Assembly: GCA_026417425.1 (NCBI GenBank)
Contig: JAOADF010000135.1
Span: forward strand, 1-7,602
DNA: 7,602 nt
Origin: Dictyoglomaceae bacterium
GTDB taxonomy: Bacteria; Dictyoglomota; Dictyoglomia; Dictyoglomales; Dictyoglomaceae
Reading direction: 5' to 3'
The notes under the pieces are model-generated. The model did not search any database. It was not told where the DNA came from and saw only the letters and a list, made by a program, of their open reading frames with translations. Of the stretch, positions 1 through 7,585 are shown piece by piece. A program made the position numbers and the translations under genes. Positions within the stretch are counted from its first letter, which is position 1. Every line of letters begins with the position of its first letter.

Positions 1-59
1 GCTAAGGCAGGAGATTGCAAATCTCCCATTCCCCGGTTCGAGTCCGGGTGCCGCCTCCA
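1..59 (+). tRNA. tRNA-Cys (anticodon GCA), 5' part outside the window
   Basis: This is the 3' part of a tRNA. The anticodon stem 10-14/22-26 (GGAGA/TCTCC) closes a seven-base loop with anticodon GCA at 17-19. A five-base variable loop follows (27-31), then a perfect T stem 32-36/44-48 around the loop TTCGAGT. The 3' acceptor strand is 49-55, and the CCA end at 57-59 is encoded in the DNA. The discriminator base at 56 is T, the U73 that is a known identity element for cysteine tRNA. The acceptor 5' strand and most of the D arm lie to the left of the window. The next tRNA begins seven bases further on, so the two are surely co-transcribed. Confidence 0.95.
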
Positions 60-66
60 AAAAAGT

Positions 67-141
67 GGGGCTGTGGCGCAGAGGGAGCGCGCTTCCATGG
101 CACGGAAGAGGTCGGGGGTTCAAGTCCCCCCAGCTCCACCA
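67..141 (+). tRNA. tRNA-Ala (anticodon GGC)
   Basis: A complete cloverleaf. The acceptor stem is 67-73/131-137, the D stem 76-79/87-90 (GCGC/GCGC), the anticodon stem 92-96/104-108 (CTTCC/GGAAG) and the T stem 114-118/126-130. The anticodon GGC is at 99-101. The acceptor stem carries the G3-U70 wobble pair (G69 with T135), the classic alanine identity signal. The discriminator is A138 and CCA (139-141) is encoded. The anticodon loop is ATGGCAC, so loop positions 32 and 38 are A and C, where the bacterial tRNA-Ala(GGC) I know has an A-U pair. A protein gene starts only 25 bases after the CCA end. Confidence 0.97.
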
Positions 142-155
142 TAAAATAGAATTTC

Positions 156-162
156 GGGAGGG
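156..162 (+). promoter_or_regulatory. Ribosome binding site that fixes the start at 167
   Basis: GGGAGGG at 156-162 lies four bases before ATG 167. It sits between the end of tRNA-Ala (141) and the ATG, and so supports the short reading of the downstream gene over an upstream GTG at 65 that would translate through the tRNA. Confidence 0.85.
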
Positions 163-166
163 ATTT

Positions 167-859
167 ATGAAATTCCTCTTTTTTTTATTAATTTTTTTCC
201 TAATTATAAATTTTTCTTTGGCAATAAATAGTGAGAATATAAATACATTATTAAAAATTGCTAAAGAGCAAGAAGATATTTTCTGGAAAAATCCTGAAAA
301 AGGCTATATACCTTGGAATATAGCTGTAGATTATTATACAAAACTCCTCCAAGTTTATAACAATTTTCAATTTCAAGAGAAATTAATCAGGCTCCATGTG
401 GAAGGATATCTCATAAATAATAAAAATCCAAATTTTTTTAATTTTCATTATGCATATAATCCCAGTTATCCTTTGAAAATTATAGTATTAAATTTGAAAA
501 ACTATCCAAGATTTAATTTGCCAATTTTTGAAAAAGTCTTACCTTTGTTTGTAACAATACAAAATCATGGAGAAAAAAATTTAGATTTAAGTAAAATGAA
601 ACTTTATCTTGAGAATACTGGAAATTATCGTGAAATATTATTAAACAATGATCAATTATATAATAATCTTTTAAAAGAAAGTTTGCTCTCTTTTCCTATA
701 AATAAGATAATAAAACCAAAAGAAAGCTTTTCCTTTATAATTCTTTTTTCCTATAATAAATTTCCAAGAGTCTTGAAAATAGAATTGGAAAATATTCAGG
801 TAAATTTAATATTTTTTGAAAGTATTTTATTAACGGAGCCTTCAACAATAAAAACTTAG
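167..859 (+). CDS. Secreted hypothetical protein, 230 aa
   Basis: I do not recognise this family. ATG 167 follows a good Shine-Dalgarno sequence and opens with a clear signal peptide: Met-Lys, a run of about 15 Leu/Ile/Phe residues, then a likely cleavage site after Ser-Leu-Ala (residue 19). No further membrane segment is evident, so export across the inner membrane is likely. The first half of the mature part looks helical (an IAKEQEDIF-like stretch, then AVDYYTKLLQVY). The second half, from about residue 120, alternates hydrophobic and polar residues and has a PLFVTIQNHGEKNL stretch and a later KPKESFSFII stretch. That pattern resembles an Ig-like beta-sandwich domain, but this is inference only. 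The gene is visibly even more AT-rich than its neighbours. It begins 25 nt after tRNA-Ala and ends 20 nt before nfnA, so it is probably in the same transcript; a functional link to NfnAB is not shown. Confidence 0.85.
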   Translation: MKFLFFLLIFFLIINFSLAINSENINTLLKIAKEQEDIFWKNPEKGYIPWNIAVDYYTKLLQVYNNFQFQEKLIRLHVEGYLINNKNPNFFNFHYAYNPSYPLKIIVLNLKNYPRFNLPIFEKVLPLFVTIQNHGEKNLDLSKMKLYLENTGNYREILLNNDQLYNNLLKESLLSFPINKIIKPKESFSFIILFSYNKFPRVLKIELENIQVNLIFFESILLTEPSTIKT

Positions 860-864
860 AACTT

Positions 865-872
865 AAGGAGGG
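865..872 (+). promoter_or_regulatory. Ribosome binding site for the TTG start of nfnA
   Basis: AAGGAGGG at 865-872 is a near-ideal Shine-Dalgarno sequence, seven bases before TTG 880. It is the main reason to accept this TTG as the start of nfnA, since no ATG or GTG start lies nearby in that frame. Confidence 0.9.
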
Positions 873-879
873 AAAAAAG

Positions 880-3106
<2,227 letters not shown>

Positions 3107-3108
3107 GC

Positions 3109-3137
3109 TTGCATATAATTCAATATTTATTTATAAT
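3109..3137 (+). promoter_or_regulatory. Likely sigma-70-type promoter for the tRNA-Arg unit
   Basis: TTGCAT at 3109-3114 and a perfect TATAAT at 3132-3137 are separated by exactly 17 bases. The start would fall near 3144-3145, three or four bases before the mature tRNA 5' end at 3148. The -35 element matches the consensus only in its first three bases. The promoter begins just after the nfnB stop codon, with no terminator between, so read-through from nfnAB may also feed this unit. Confidence 0.75.
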
Positions 3138-3147
3138 TGTAACATGG

Positions 3148-3224
3148 GCGCCCGTAGCTCAACAGGATAGAGCGGCGGACTACGAATCCGTAGGTTAGAG
3201 GTTCGAGTCCTCTCGGGCGCACCA
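3148..3224 (+). tRNA. tRNA-Arg (anticodon ACG)
   Basis: A complete cloverleaf. The acceptor stem is 3148-3154/3214-3220 (GCGCCCG/CGGGCGC, perfect), the D stem 3157-3160/3170-3173 (GCTC/GAGC), the anticodon stem 3175-3179/3187-3191 with one G-U pair, and the T stem 3197-3201/3209-3213. The anticodon ACG is at 3182-3184 in the loop CTACGAA. The discriminator is A3221 and CCA (3222-3224) is encoded. A34 is normally converted to inosine so that one tRNA reads CGU, CGC and CGA. Such codons are rare in this window, where AGA dominates. A protein gene begins 16 nt downstream. Confidence 0.97.
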
Positions 3225-3240
3225 TTAAGGGAGGTATTCC

Positions 3241-3810
3241 ATGAGAAGGATATTGATATTTTATTTATTTTTAATCTTGTTTTTAATTAATTTCTCCTTT
3301 GGCGAATCTTTATGGGGATTTTCCCTACAAGAAAGAGTTTATTATTTTTCTAACTATTTAGATTTGGGACTATTTGTTTCTCCTTTAAATCTCTATGGAC
3401 TCTTAGTATTTTCTCCTGATAAGAATATGAGATTTTGGGCAGGACTTGGTTTAAATGACTTCCCAAGAATAGGGGGTGGTTTCAAATTTTATCCAAATCT
3501 TGTTTTAAATATTGAATTTAGAGATAACGAAAAATATTTAGGAGTATTGATTCCCTTTGTATTAGAGAAACTTTATGGTGGATTTCAAATTAATATTGGC
3601 ATTTTAGGAAGTACAAGTATAAATATAGAATCTGCTTTTTCTTATCCAATAAATAAATCTTTATCTTTGGGAACCTATATATATTTTCCCTTTACAGAAC
3701 CTGGAAAAGTGTTTGTTTTTGGAAGATATTTTTGGAATAATTATTTTTGGTCTTTAGCCTTCGATGGAGAAAAGATATTATTTGGTATTTTAAAATACTT
3801 AAAATTTTAA
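3241..3810 (+). CDS. Secreted beta-rich hypothetical protein, possible outer-envelope barrel, 189 aa
   Basis: I do not recognise a named family. ATG 3241 follows AAGGGAGGT (3227-3235). The protein begins with a signal peptide: Met-Arg-Arg, a long Leu/Ile/Phe core, and a likely cleavage site after Ser-Phe-Gly (residue 21). The mature part consists of short alternating hydrophobic and polar stretches rich in Tyr, Phe, Trp and Gly, separated by Pro, Asn, Asp or Gly turns. Examples are LYGLLVFSP, RIGGGFKFYP, LSLGTYIYFPF and GKVFVFGRYFW. It ends in Phe (YLKF). Those traits fit a small transmembrane beta-barrel of the outer envelope, although no homology supports it. It may instead be a periplasmic beta protein. 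The gene lies 16 nt after tRNA-Arg and 16 nt before the DUF4388 gene, so it is probably the first protein gene of that transcript. Confidence 0.82.
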   Translation: MRRILIFYLFLILFLINFSFGESLWGFSLQERVYYFSNYLDLGLFVSPLNLYGLLVFSPDKNMRFWAGLGLNDFPRIGGGFKFYPNLVLNIEFRDNEKYLGVLIPFVLEKLYGGFQINIGILGSTSINIESAFSYPINKSLSLGTYIYFPFTEPGKVFVFGRYFWNNYFWSLAFDGEKILFGILKYLKF

Positions 3811-3819
3811 AAAGGAGAG
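3811..3819 (+). promoter_or_regulatory. Ribosome binding site with a start-stop (ATG TAA) before the TTG start
   Basis: AAAGGAGAG at 3811-3819 precedes TTG 3827. The AAGGAG core ends nine bases before the TTG, slightly long but workable. Between them, at 3820-3825, lies ATGTAA, a start codon followed at once by a stop in another frame. That ATG is only two bases from the core, probably too close for efficient use. The TTG is preferred because it gives the complete DUF4388 N-terminus. Confidence 0.7.
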
Positions 3820-3826
3820 ATGTAAC

Positions 3827-4645
3827 TTGCCATTAACAGGTAATTTGAGAGAGTTTGATCTTGCTTCATTAATTCAGTTTATAAGTGGTAAAACAGAAAC
3901 AGGAATATTAGTTATACAAAGAAGCTATAGAAATGGAAATATTTATTTTAAAAATGGAAGAGTAATTCATGCCCAAGCAGGAAATTTATCAGGAATGGAT
4001 GCTTTTTTTGATCTTTTCACATGGAACGAAGGAAATTTTGAGTTTAAATCTGGAAACTTACCTAATATACCTACATCTATAGATCTTTCTCCAGAAGCTC
4101 TAATATTAGAGGCTGCAAGAGTTATTGATGAATGGCAATCAAAAAGACAACAGCTTAAATCTCTAACTTGTGTTCCTTACTTTGTTAATCCCGAATTTGC
4201 TATTCCCTCTGCAGTTCAAGTTTTACTTCTTAGAAAAAAGCCTGAAACAATGACCTACGAAGAAAAGGAGAGATTAATTTTAGCTAATATAGATGGTAGA
4301 AGAGATTTTGCTACTGTTGCTCGAATGAGTGGTGTTGTTACGTTAATGGCAATAAGTGTTGTTTTAGAAAATATATCCTTAGGAAGATTAGCTATTAGAG
4401 ATTTAGTTGACTTACAAGAAATTATCCCAGAACTTGCAGGGAGTGTAAGTTCTCCTTTTACACCTGTTCAAAAAATGATAAAAGCTATAGATGGAAATAG
4501 AAATCTTGAAGAGATCCTCTTGGAAATTGAGGAAGAAAGAGGTAAAATTATTCCGGAATTTGTAAGTCTTGTTAAAGCGAGAAAAATAAGAATTAAAAAA
4601 GGAATGGAATATCTTAACAGATTAGAACAAGAGAGGTTGTATTAA
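3827..4645 (+). CDS. DUF4388 (PatA N-terminal-like) protein with two related C-terminal modules
   Basis: Residues 1 to about 102 match the DUF4388 pattern: an opening LTGNLREFDLASLIQFIS, then SGKTETGILVIQ, then the NGNIYFKNGRVIHAQAGNLSGMDAFFDLFTWNEGNFEF core. DUF4388 is found in many bacteria, often joined to response-regulator or GTPase-linked signalling parts, and its biochemical role is not settled. The rest (about 145-257) contains two segments that seem to be copies of one module. Each has an Ile-Asp-Gly-x-Arg motif (155-159 and 221-225), a helical stretch, and an ending of the type LGRLAI or ARKIRI. They may be small winged-helix-like units, which is inference. There is no signal peptide or membrane segment, so the protein should be cytoplasmic. 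It may act as a signalling or adaptor protein, but no partner can be named. It starts with TTG and ends 5 nt before the next gene, with which it is probably coupled. Confidence 0.88.
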   Translation: MPLTGNLREFDLASLIQFISGKTETGILVIQRSYRNGNIYFKNGRVIHAQAGNLSGMDAFFDLFTWNEGNFEFKSGNLPNIPTSIDLSPEALILEAARVIDEWQSKRQQLKSLTCVPYFVNPEFAIPSAVQVLLLRKKPETMTYEEKERLILANIDGRRDFATVARMSGVVTLMAISVVLENISLGRLAIRDLVDLQEIIPELAGSVSSPFTPVQKMIKAIDGNRNLEEILLEIEEERGKIIPEFVSLVKARKIRIKKGMEYLNRLEQERLY

Positions 4646-4650
4646 AGAAC

Positions 4651-6054
4651 ATGAGATATGATGTAATCATTGTAGGTGGAGGACCTGCGGGTATTTTTAG
4701 TGCCTTAACACTAATAAATTCCCAAAAGTCTTTAAAGATTTTATTAATAGAAAAAGGAGACCTAACAAATAGAAGAATTTGCCCTGCCCGAATTGATCAT
4801 AGAACTTGTATATTATGTTCTCGATGCGCTTTAGTAACAGGTTGGGGTGGTGCGGGAGCTTTTAGTGATGGAAAGCTTACTTTTTCTACAGAAGTTGGTG
4901 GATGGCTTAAAGATTACATAGGTGAAAAAAGACTTTTGGAATTAATGGAATTAGTAGATAAAATATACACAAGTTTTGGTGCAGATCAACCCTTAATAAA
5001 GCCTGACCCAGAAATTTTCGAGAAATTTCAAAAGAAAGCAATTTCAGCAGATCTTAGGCTTGTTTATTTTTCTATTAAACATTTAGGAACAGAAAATTGT
5101 GCCCCAATTCTTTTGAACATGTATGAATATCTTAGAGATAAAATAGATATTATCTTAAATAAACAAGTAGCGAAATTATTAGTAGATAAAGGAAAAATTT
5201 ATGGTGTAGAACTAGAAAATGGAGAGATTTACCATAGTAATTTTGTAATAGTAGCACCAGGAAGAGAAGGAGCAAAATGGCTAAGTGAAGAGGGAAGAAG
5301 GATTGGTCTTTCTTGGTCTATTAATCCTGTAGATATTGGAGTTAGAGTAGAAATTCCTGCAATAGTTATGAAGGATTTGACGGACCATTTGTATGAAGCA
5401 AAGTTTATATATTATACAAAAACCTTTGACGATAAAGTAAGAACTTTTTGTATGAATCCCTACGGTGAGGTAGTAATGGAACAGAATGAAGGGATAATAT
5501 CTGTTAATGGTCATAGCTTTGCAGAAAAAAAGACAGAGAATACAAATTTTGCGGTTTTAGTTTCAAAGAATTTTACAGAACCTTTTAAAGATCCAATTTC
5601 ATATGGAAGAGCAATTGGAAGTCTTGCAAATCTTCTTAGTAACGGTATTATTCTCCAAAGATTAGGAGATCTCCTCGCAGGAAGAAGATCTACATGGGAG
5701 AGATTACAAAAAGGAATGGTAATTCCAACTTTAAAAGAGGCAATTCCTGGAGATCTAAGCCTGGTTTTGCCTTACAGATATCTAGTTAATATTATTGAAA
5801 TGCTTCAAGCTTTAGATAAAGTAACCCCTGGAGTTTACTCTCGTCATACTCTTTTATATGGTGTAGAAGTAAAGTTTTACTCTGCAAGAGTAAAACTTTC
5901 TCCATCGTTAGAGACAGAGATAAAAAATCTTTTTGCTATTGGAGATGGGGCGGGAATTACAAGAGGTTTAACACAAGCTTCCTGCTCTGGAATATTAGTA
6001 GGACAAGAAATTTTAAAAAGACTATCTCTTCCTATTCCTTCTTTCAAATTCTAA
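4651..6054 (+). CDS. FAD-dependent dehydrogenase, COG2509-type, with four-Cys cluster
   Basis: A flavoprotein of the uncharacterised FAD-dependent dehydrogenase group (COG2509), 467 aa. The N-terminal FAD dinucleotide motif GGGPAG is at 9-14, followed by LLIEKG at 31-36. Next comes a cysteine set, C44-x8-C53-x2-C56-x2-C59, and then the hallmark GWGGAGAFSDGKL (64-76). The C-terminal flavin motif is AIGDGAGITRGLTQAS (about 429-444). Substrate and electron partner are unknown. The Cys spacing could bind a [4Fe-4S] cluster or a metal, but this is not proven. No membrane segment is evident, so the protein is probably cytoplasmic. ATG 4651 has only a distant purine tract (GAGAGG, 4631-4636) before it, and the upstream stop is 5 nt away. 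Translation probably depends on ribosomes finishing the DUF4388 gene. The 3' end overlaps the convergent amidohydrolase gene by 11 nt. Confidence 0.88.
   Translation: MRYDVIIVGGGPAGIFSALTLINSQKSLKILLIEKGDLTNRRICPARIDHRTCILCSRCALVTGWGGAGAFSDGKLTFSTEVGGWLKDYIGEKRLLELMELVDKIYTSFGADQPLIKPDPEIFEKFQKKAISADLRLVYFSIKHLGTENCAPILLNMYEYLRDKIDIILNKQVAKLLVDKGKIYGVELENGEIYHSNFVIVAPGREGAKWLSEEGRRIGLSWSINPVDIGVRVEIPAIVMKDLTDHLYEAKFIYYTKTFDDKVRTFCMNPYGEVVMEQNEGIISVNGHSFAEKKTENTNFAVLVSKNFTEPFKDPISYGRAIGSLANLLSNGIILQRLGDLLAGRRSTWERLQKGMVIPTLKEAIPGDLSLVLPYRYLVNIIEMLQALDKVTPGVYSRHTLLYGVEVKFYSARVKLSPSLETEIKNLFAIGDGAGITRGLTQASCSGILVGQEILKRLSLPIPSFKF
5871..5899. repeat. Perfect 13-bp inverted repeat with 3-nt loop inside the COG2509 gene
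   Basis: AAAGTTTTACTCT at 5871-5883 is the exact reverse complement of 5887-5899, with GCA between. It can form a strong hairpin in RNA from either strand. It lies in the codons for VKFYSARVKL of the dehydrogenase. It is also 145 nt beyond the stop codon of the minus-strand amidohydrolase gene, in its likely 3' tail. No U-run follows on either strand, so it is not a standard intrinsic terminator. Confidence 0.8.
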
Positions 6055-7570
6055 GATCTTCTTTTTTATAGACCAATTGTCCTTTAGAAATAGTTGCAAC
6101 TACTTCAAGAGATGAATAAAAATCCTTGGGTTTTACTAAAAAAGGATCTTTATTTAAAAAGACTATATCTGCAATTTTTCCTATAGCTAAAGAACCCTTT
6201 TTCTTTTCAAGAAAAGCTAAGTAGGCTCCATTATATGTAAAAATTCTAATCGCTTCGAAAACATTCAAACTTTCATTGGGATTTGGATGGTTTATTGCGG
6301 AGTGAATTCCTAATAGTGGATCTAATGGGGTAATAGAACTATCTGATCCTCCTCCTAAAATTACACCTTCATCATATAATTCCCTTAAAGGAATTATTCT
6401 TTTTGCTCTTTCCTTTCCTAAATAATTTTCGTAGAGCTTTTCTTCTCCTCCCCAAAAATGTAAAAAACTCGGTTGAACAGAGATGTTTAATCCTAAATCT
6501 CTTGCAAGTTTTATATGTTCATTTCTTGGATATTCAAAATGCTCAATTCTATGTCTATGATCTTCTCTTGGAAAGTTTTTTAATATCTTTTTATAAGCCT
6601 TAAGAAGAAGATCTATTCCTCTATCTCCTACAGCATGAAAAGAGATTTGAAGGCCATCATTATGAGCAGACTTAATAAAATTTTCTAAAGTTTCTGGTTC
6701 CCAGTATAATATTCCATAGTTATTCTCATCTCCCTGATAGGGCTCAAAAAAGGCTGCAGTTTTGCTACTTACAGATCCATCAATAAGAAGACAGCCACCA
6801 ATTCTTGGAAGATTTATTGACTTTACTTTAGAAATAGAGGTGGTTTGATAATAAATTACTAACTGTAGTGGTAGATAGTGTTCAATTCCCAACAAGAGAT
6901 TAGGAGTATTAGGAGGAGAAGTATAGCCTCCTTCTAATGTATGAATAGTAGTTATTCCCTTTTCTATTGCCTTTCTTGTTATCTTTATAATTCCTTTAAT
7001 TAAAAGAGACGGATCAATTTTTTGATAGACTTTCCCTATAGCTATCTGGTGAGCTCTTGCTTTTAATAAATTATCTTCTTTTTCCTCTAAAGAAGGAACA
7101 TCTAAGAGCTTTTCAGCTAATGTATTTACTATACTTGAGTGGGAGTCCTTTCTTATAATAAAAACAGGATGAAAGGGAAAATTTTTATCCAATTCTTCTC
7201 TATTTATATCTCTTTTTTCCTCAACATTTTGAGGATCAAATTCTTTTGCGACAATCCATTCTCCTTTTGGGGTATTATCTCTTATTGCTTCTAGAGCTTT
7301 AAGTATATCTTCTATGGAGGTAAAGCTACTAAGATCTAAAAAGATTTCAGTAAGAGCTGTATTTGCTAAATGAACATGGGAATCAATAAACCCAGGAAGT
7401 CCATAAAAAGAAGAAAAATCAAAGATATTAAAATTAGGAGAAATAGGAGGATTTCCTTTTCCTAAATCAATTATAGTATCATTTTTTATTAAAATCCAAT
7501 TTACCTCTGGATTATTTTCATCCTGAGTATAAATTTTATTTCCAATAACTAATATCTTCCTTTCTGACAT
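6044..7570 (-). CDS. YtcJ-like metal-dependent amidohydrolase, 508 aa
   Basis: A member of the amidohydrolase superfamily, YtcJ-like group (COG1574), whose members hydrolyse C-N bonds in varied and mostly unassigned substrates. The metal and active-site motifs are in family order: GFIDSHVHL with His65 and His67, DGSVSSKTA at 264-272, ISFHAVGDRGID with His312, RIEHFE with His344, and GGGSDSSITPLDPL with Asp410. The C-terminal LAIGKIADIVFLNKDPF segment (461-477) belongs to the small beta domain typical of composite amidohydrolases. There is no signal peptide, so it should be cytoplasmic. Length is slightly below many members but no motif is missing. ATG 7570 is the natural start, because the residues right after it begin the N-terminal beta domain. 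The start has no Shine-Dalgarno sequence and lies just after a -10 element. The substrate cannot be told from sequence. Confidence 0.93.
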   Translation of the reverse strand: MSERKILVIGNKIYTQDENNPEVNWILIKNDTIIDLGKGNPPISPNFNIFDFSSFYGLPGFIDSHVHLANTALTEIFLDLSSFTSIEDILKALEAIRDNTPKGEWIVAKEFDPQNVEEKRDINREELDKNFPFHPVFIIRKDSHSSIVNTLAEKLLDVPSLEEKEDNLLKARAHQIAIGKVYQKIDPSLLIKGIIKITRKAIEKGITTIHTLEGGYTSPPNTPNLLLGIEHYLPLQLVIYYQTTSISKVKSINLPRIGGCLLIDGSVSSKTAAFFEPYQGDENNYGILYWEPETLENFIKSAHNDGLQISFHAVGDRGIDLLLKAYKKILKNFPREDHRHRIEHFEYPRNEHIKLARDLGLNISVQPSFLHFWGGEEKLYENYLGKERAKRIIPLRELYDEGVILGGGSDSSITPLDPLLGIHSAINHPNPNESLNVFEAIRIFTYNGAYLAFLEKKKGSLAIGKIADIVFLNKDPFLVKPKDFYSSLEVVATISKGQLVYKKEDLRI

Positions 7571-7576
7571 ATAAAA

Positions 7577-7585
7577 ATTATACCA
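7577..7585 (-). promoter_or_regulatory. Extended -10 promoter of the amidohydrolase gene, leaderless start
   Basis: Read on the minus strand, 7585-7577 is TGGTATAAT, a perfect extended -10 element (TGnTATAAT). Only six bases separate it from ATG 7570, so transcription should begin at or within a base or two of the start codon. A -35 element at normal spacing would lie at the right edge of the window and cannot be judged. The stretch between the -10 and the ATG is A/T only, with no ribosome binding site. Confidence 0.75.

Noticed and set aside
65..166. An upstream GTG at 65, in frame with the secreted-protein gene, that would add 34 residues.
   Set aside because: It would translate straight through tRNA-Ala (67-141). 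The added residues are Arg/Gly-rich and unlike the rest, whereas ATG 167 has a good ribosome binding site and opens with a signal peptide.
3107..3147. Searched the gap between nfnB and tRNA-Arg for a terminator of the nfnAB transcript.
   Set aside because: No GC-rich stem followed by a T-run is present. The gap is A/T-rich and is explained by the tRNA promoter.
3148..3224. tRNA-Arg considered as an integration site for a mobile element.
   Set aside because: No repeat of the tRNA 3' end is seen elsewhere in the window, and no integrase or other mobile gene is present.
5664..5675. Perfect 12-bp palindrome AGGAGATCTCCT inside the dehydrogenase gene.
   Set aside because: It has no loop, so it cannot form a useful RNA hairpin, and a single copy inside coding sequence gives no evidence of an operator. 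It is probably chance from the codons for Gly-Asp-Leu-Leu.
6053..6067. AAGATCTT followed by a T-run just after the dehydrogenase stop codon, considered as an intrinsic terminator.
   Set aside because: The palindrome has no loop and is too short to form a stable stem, and the T-run lies in coding sequence of the minus-strand gene.
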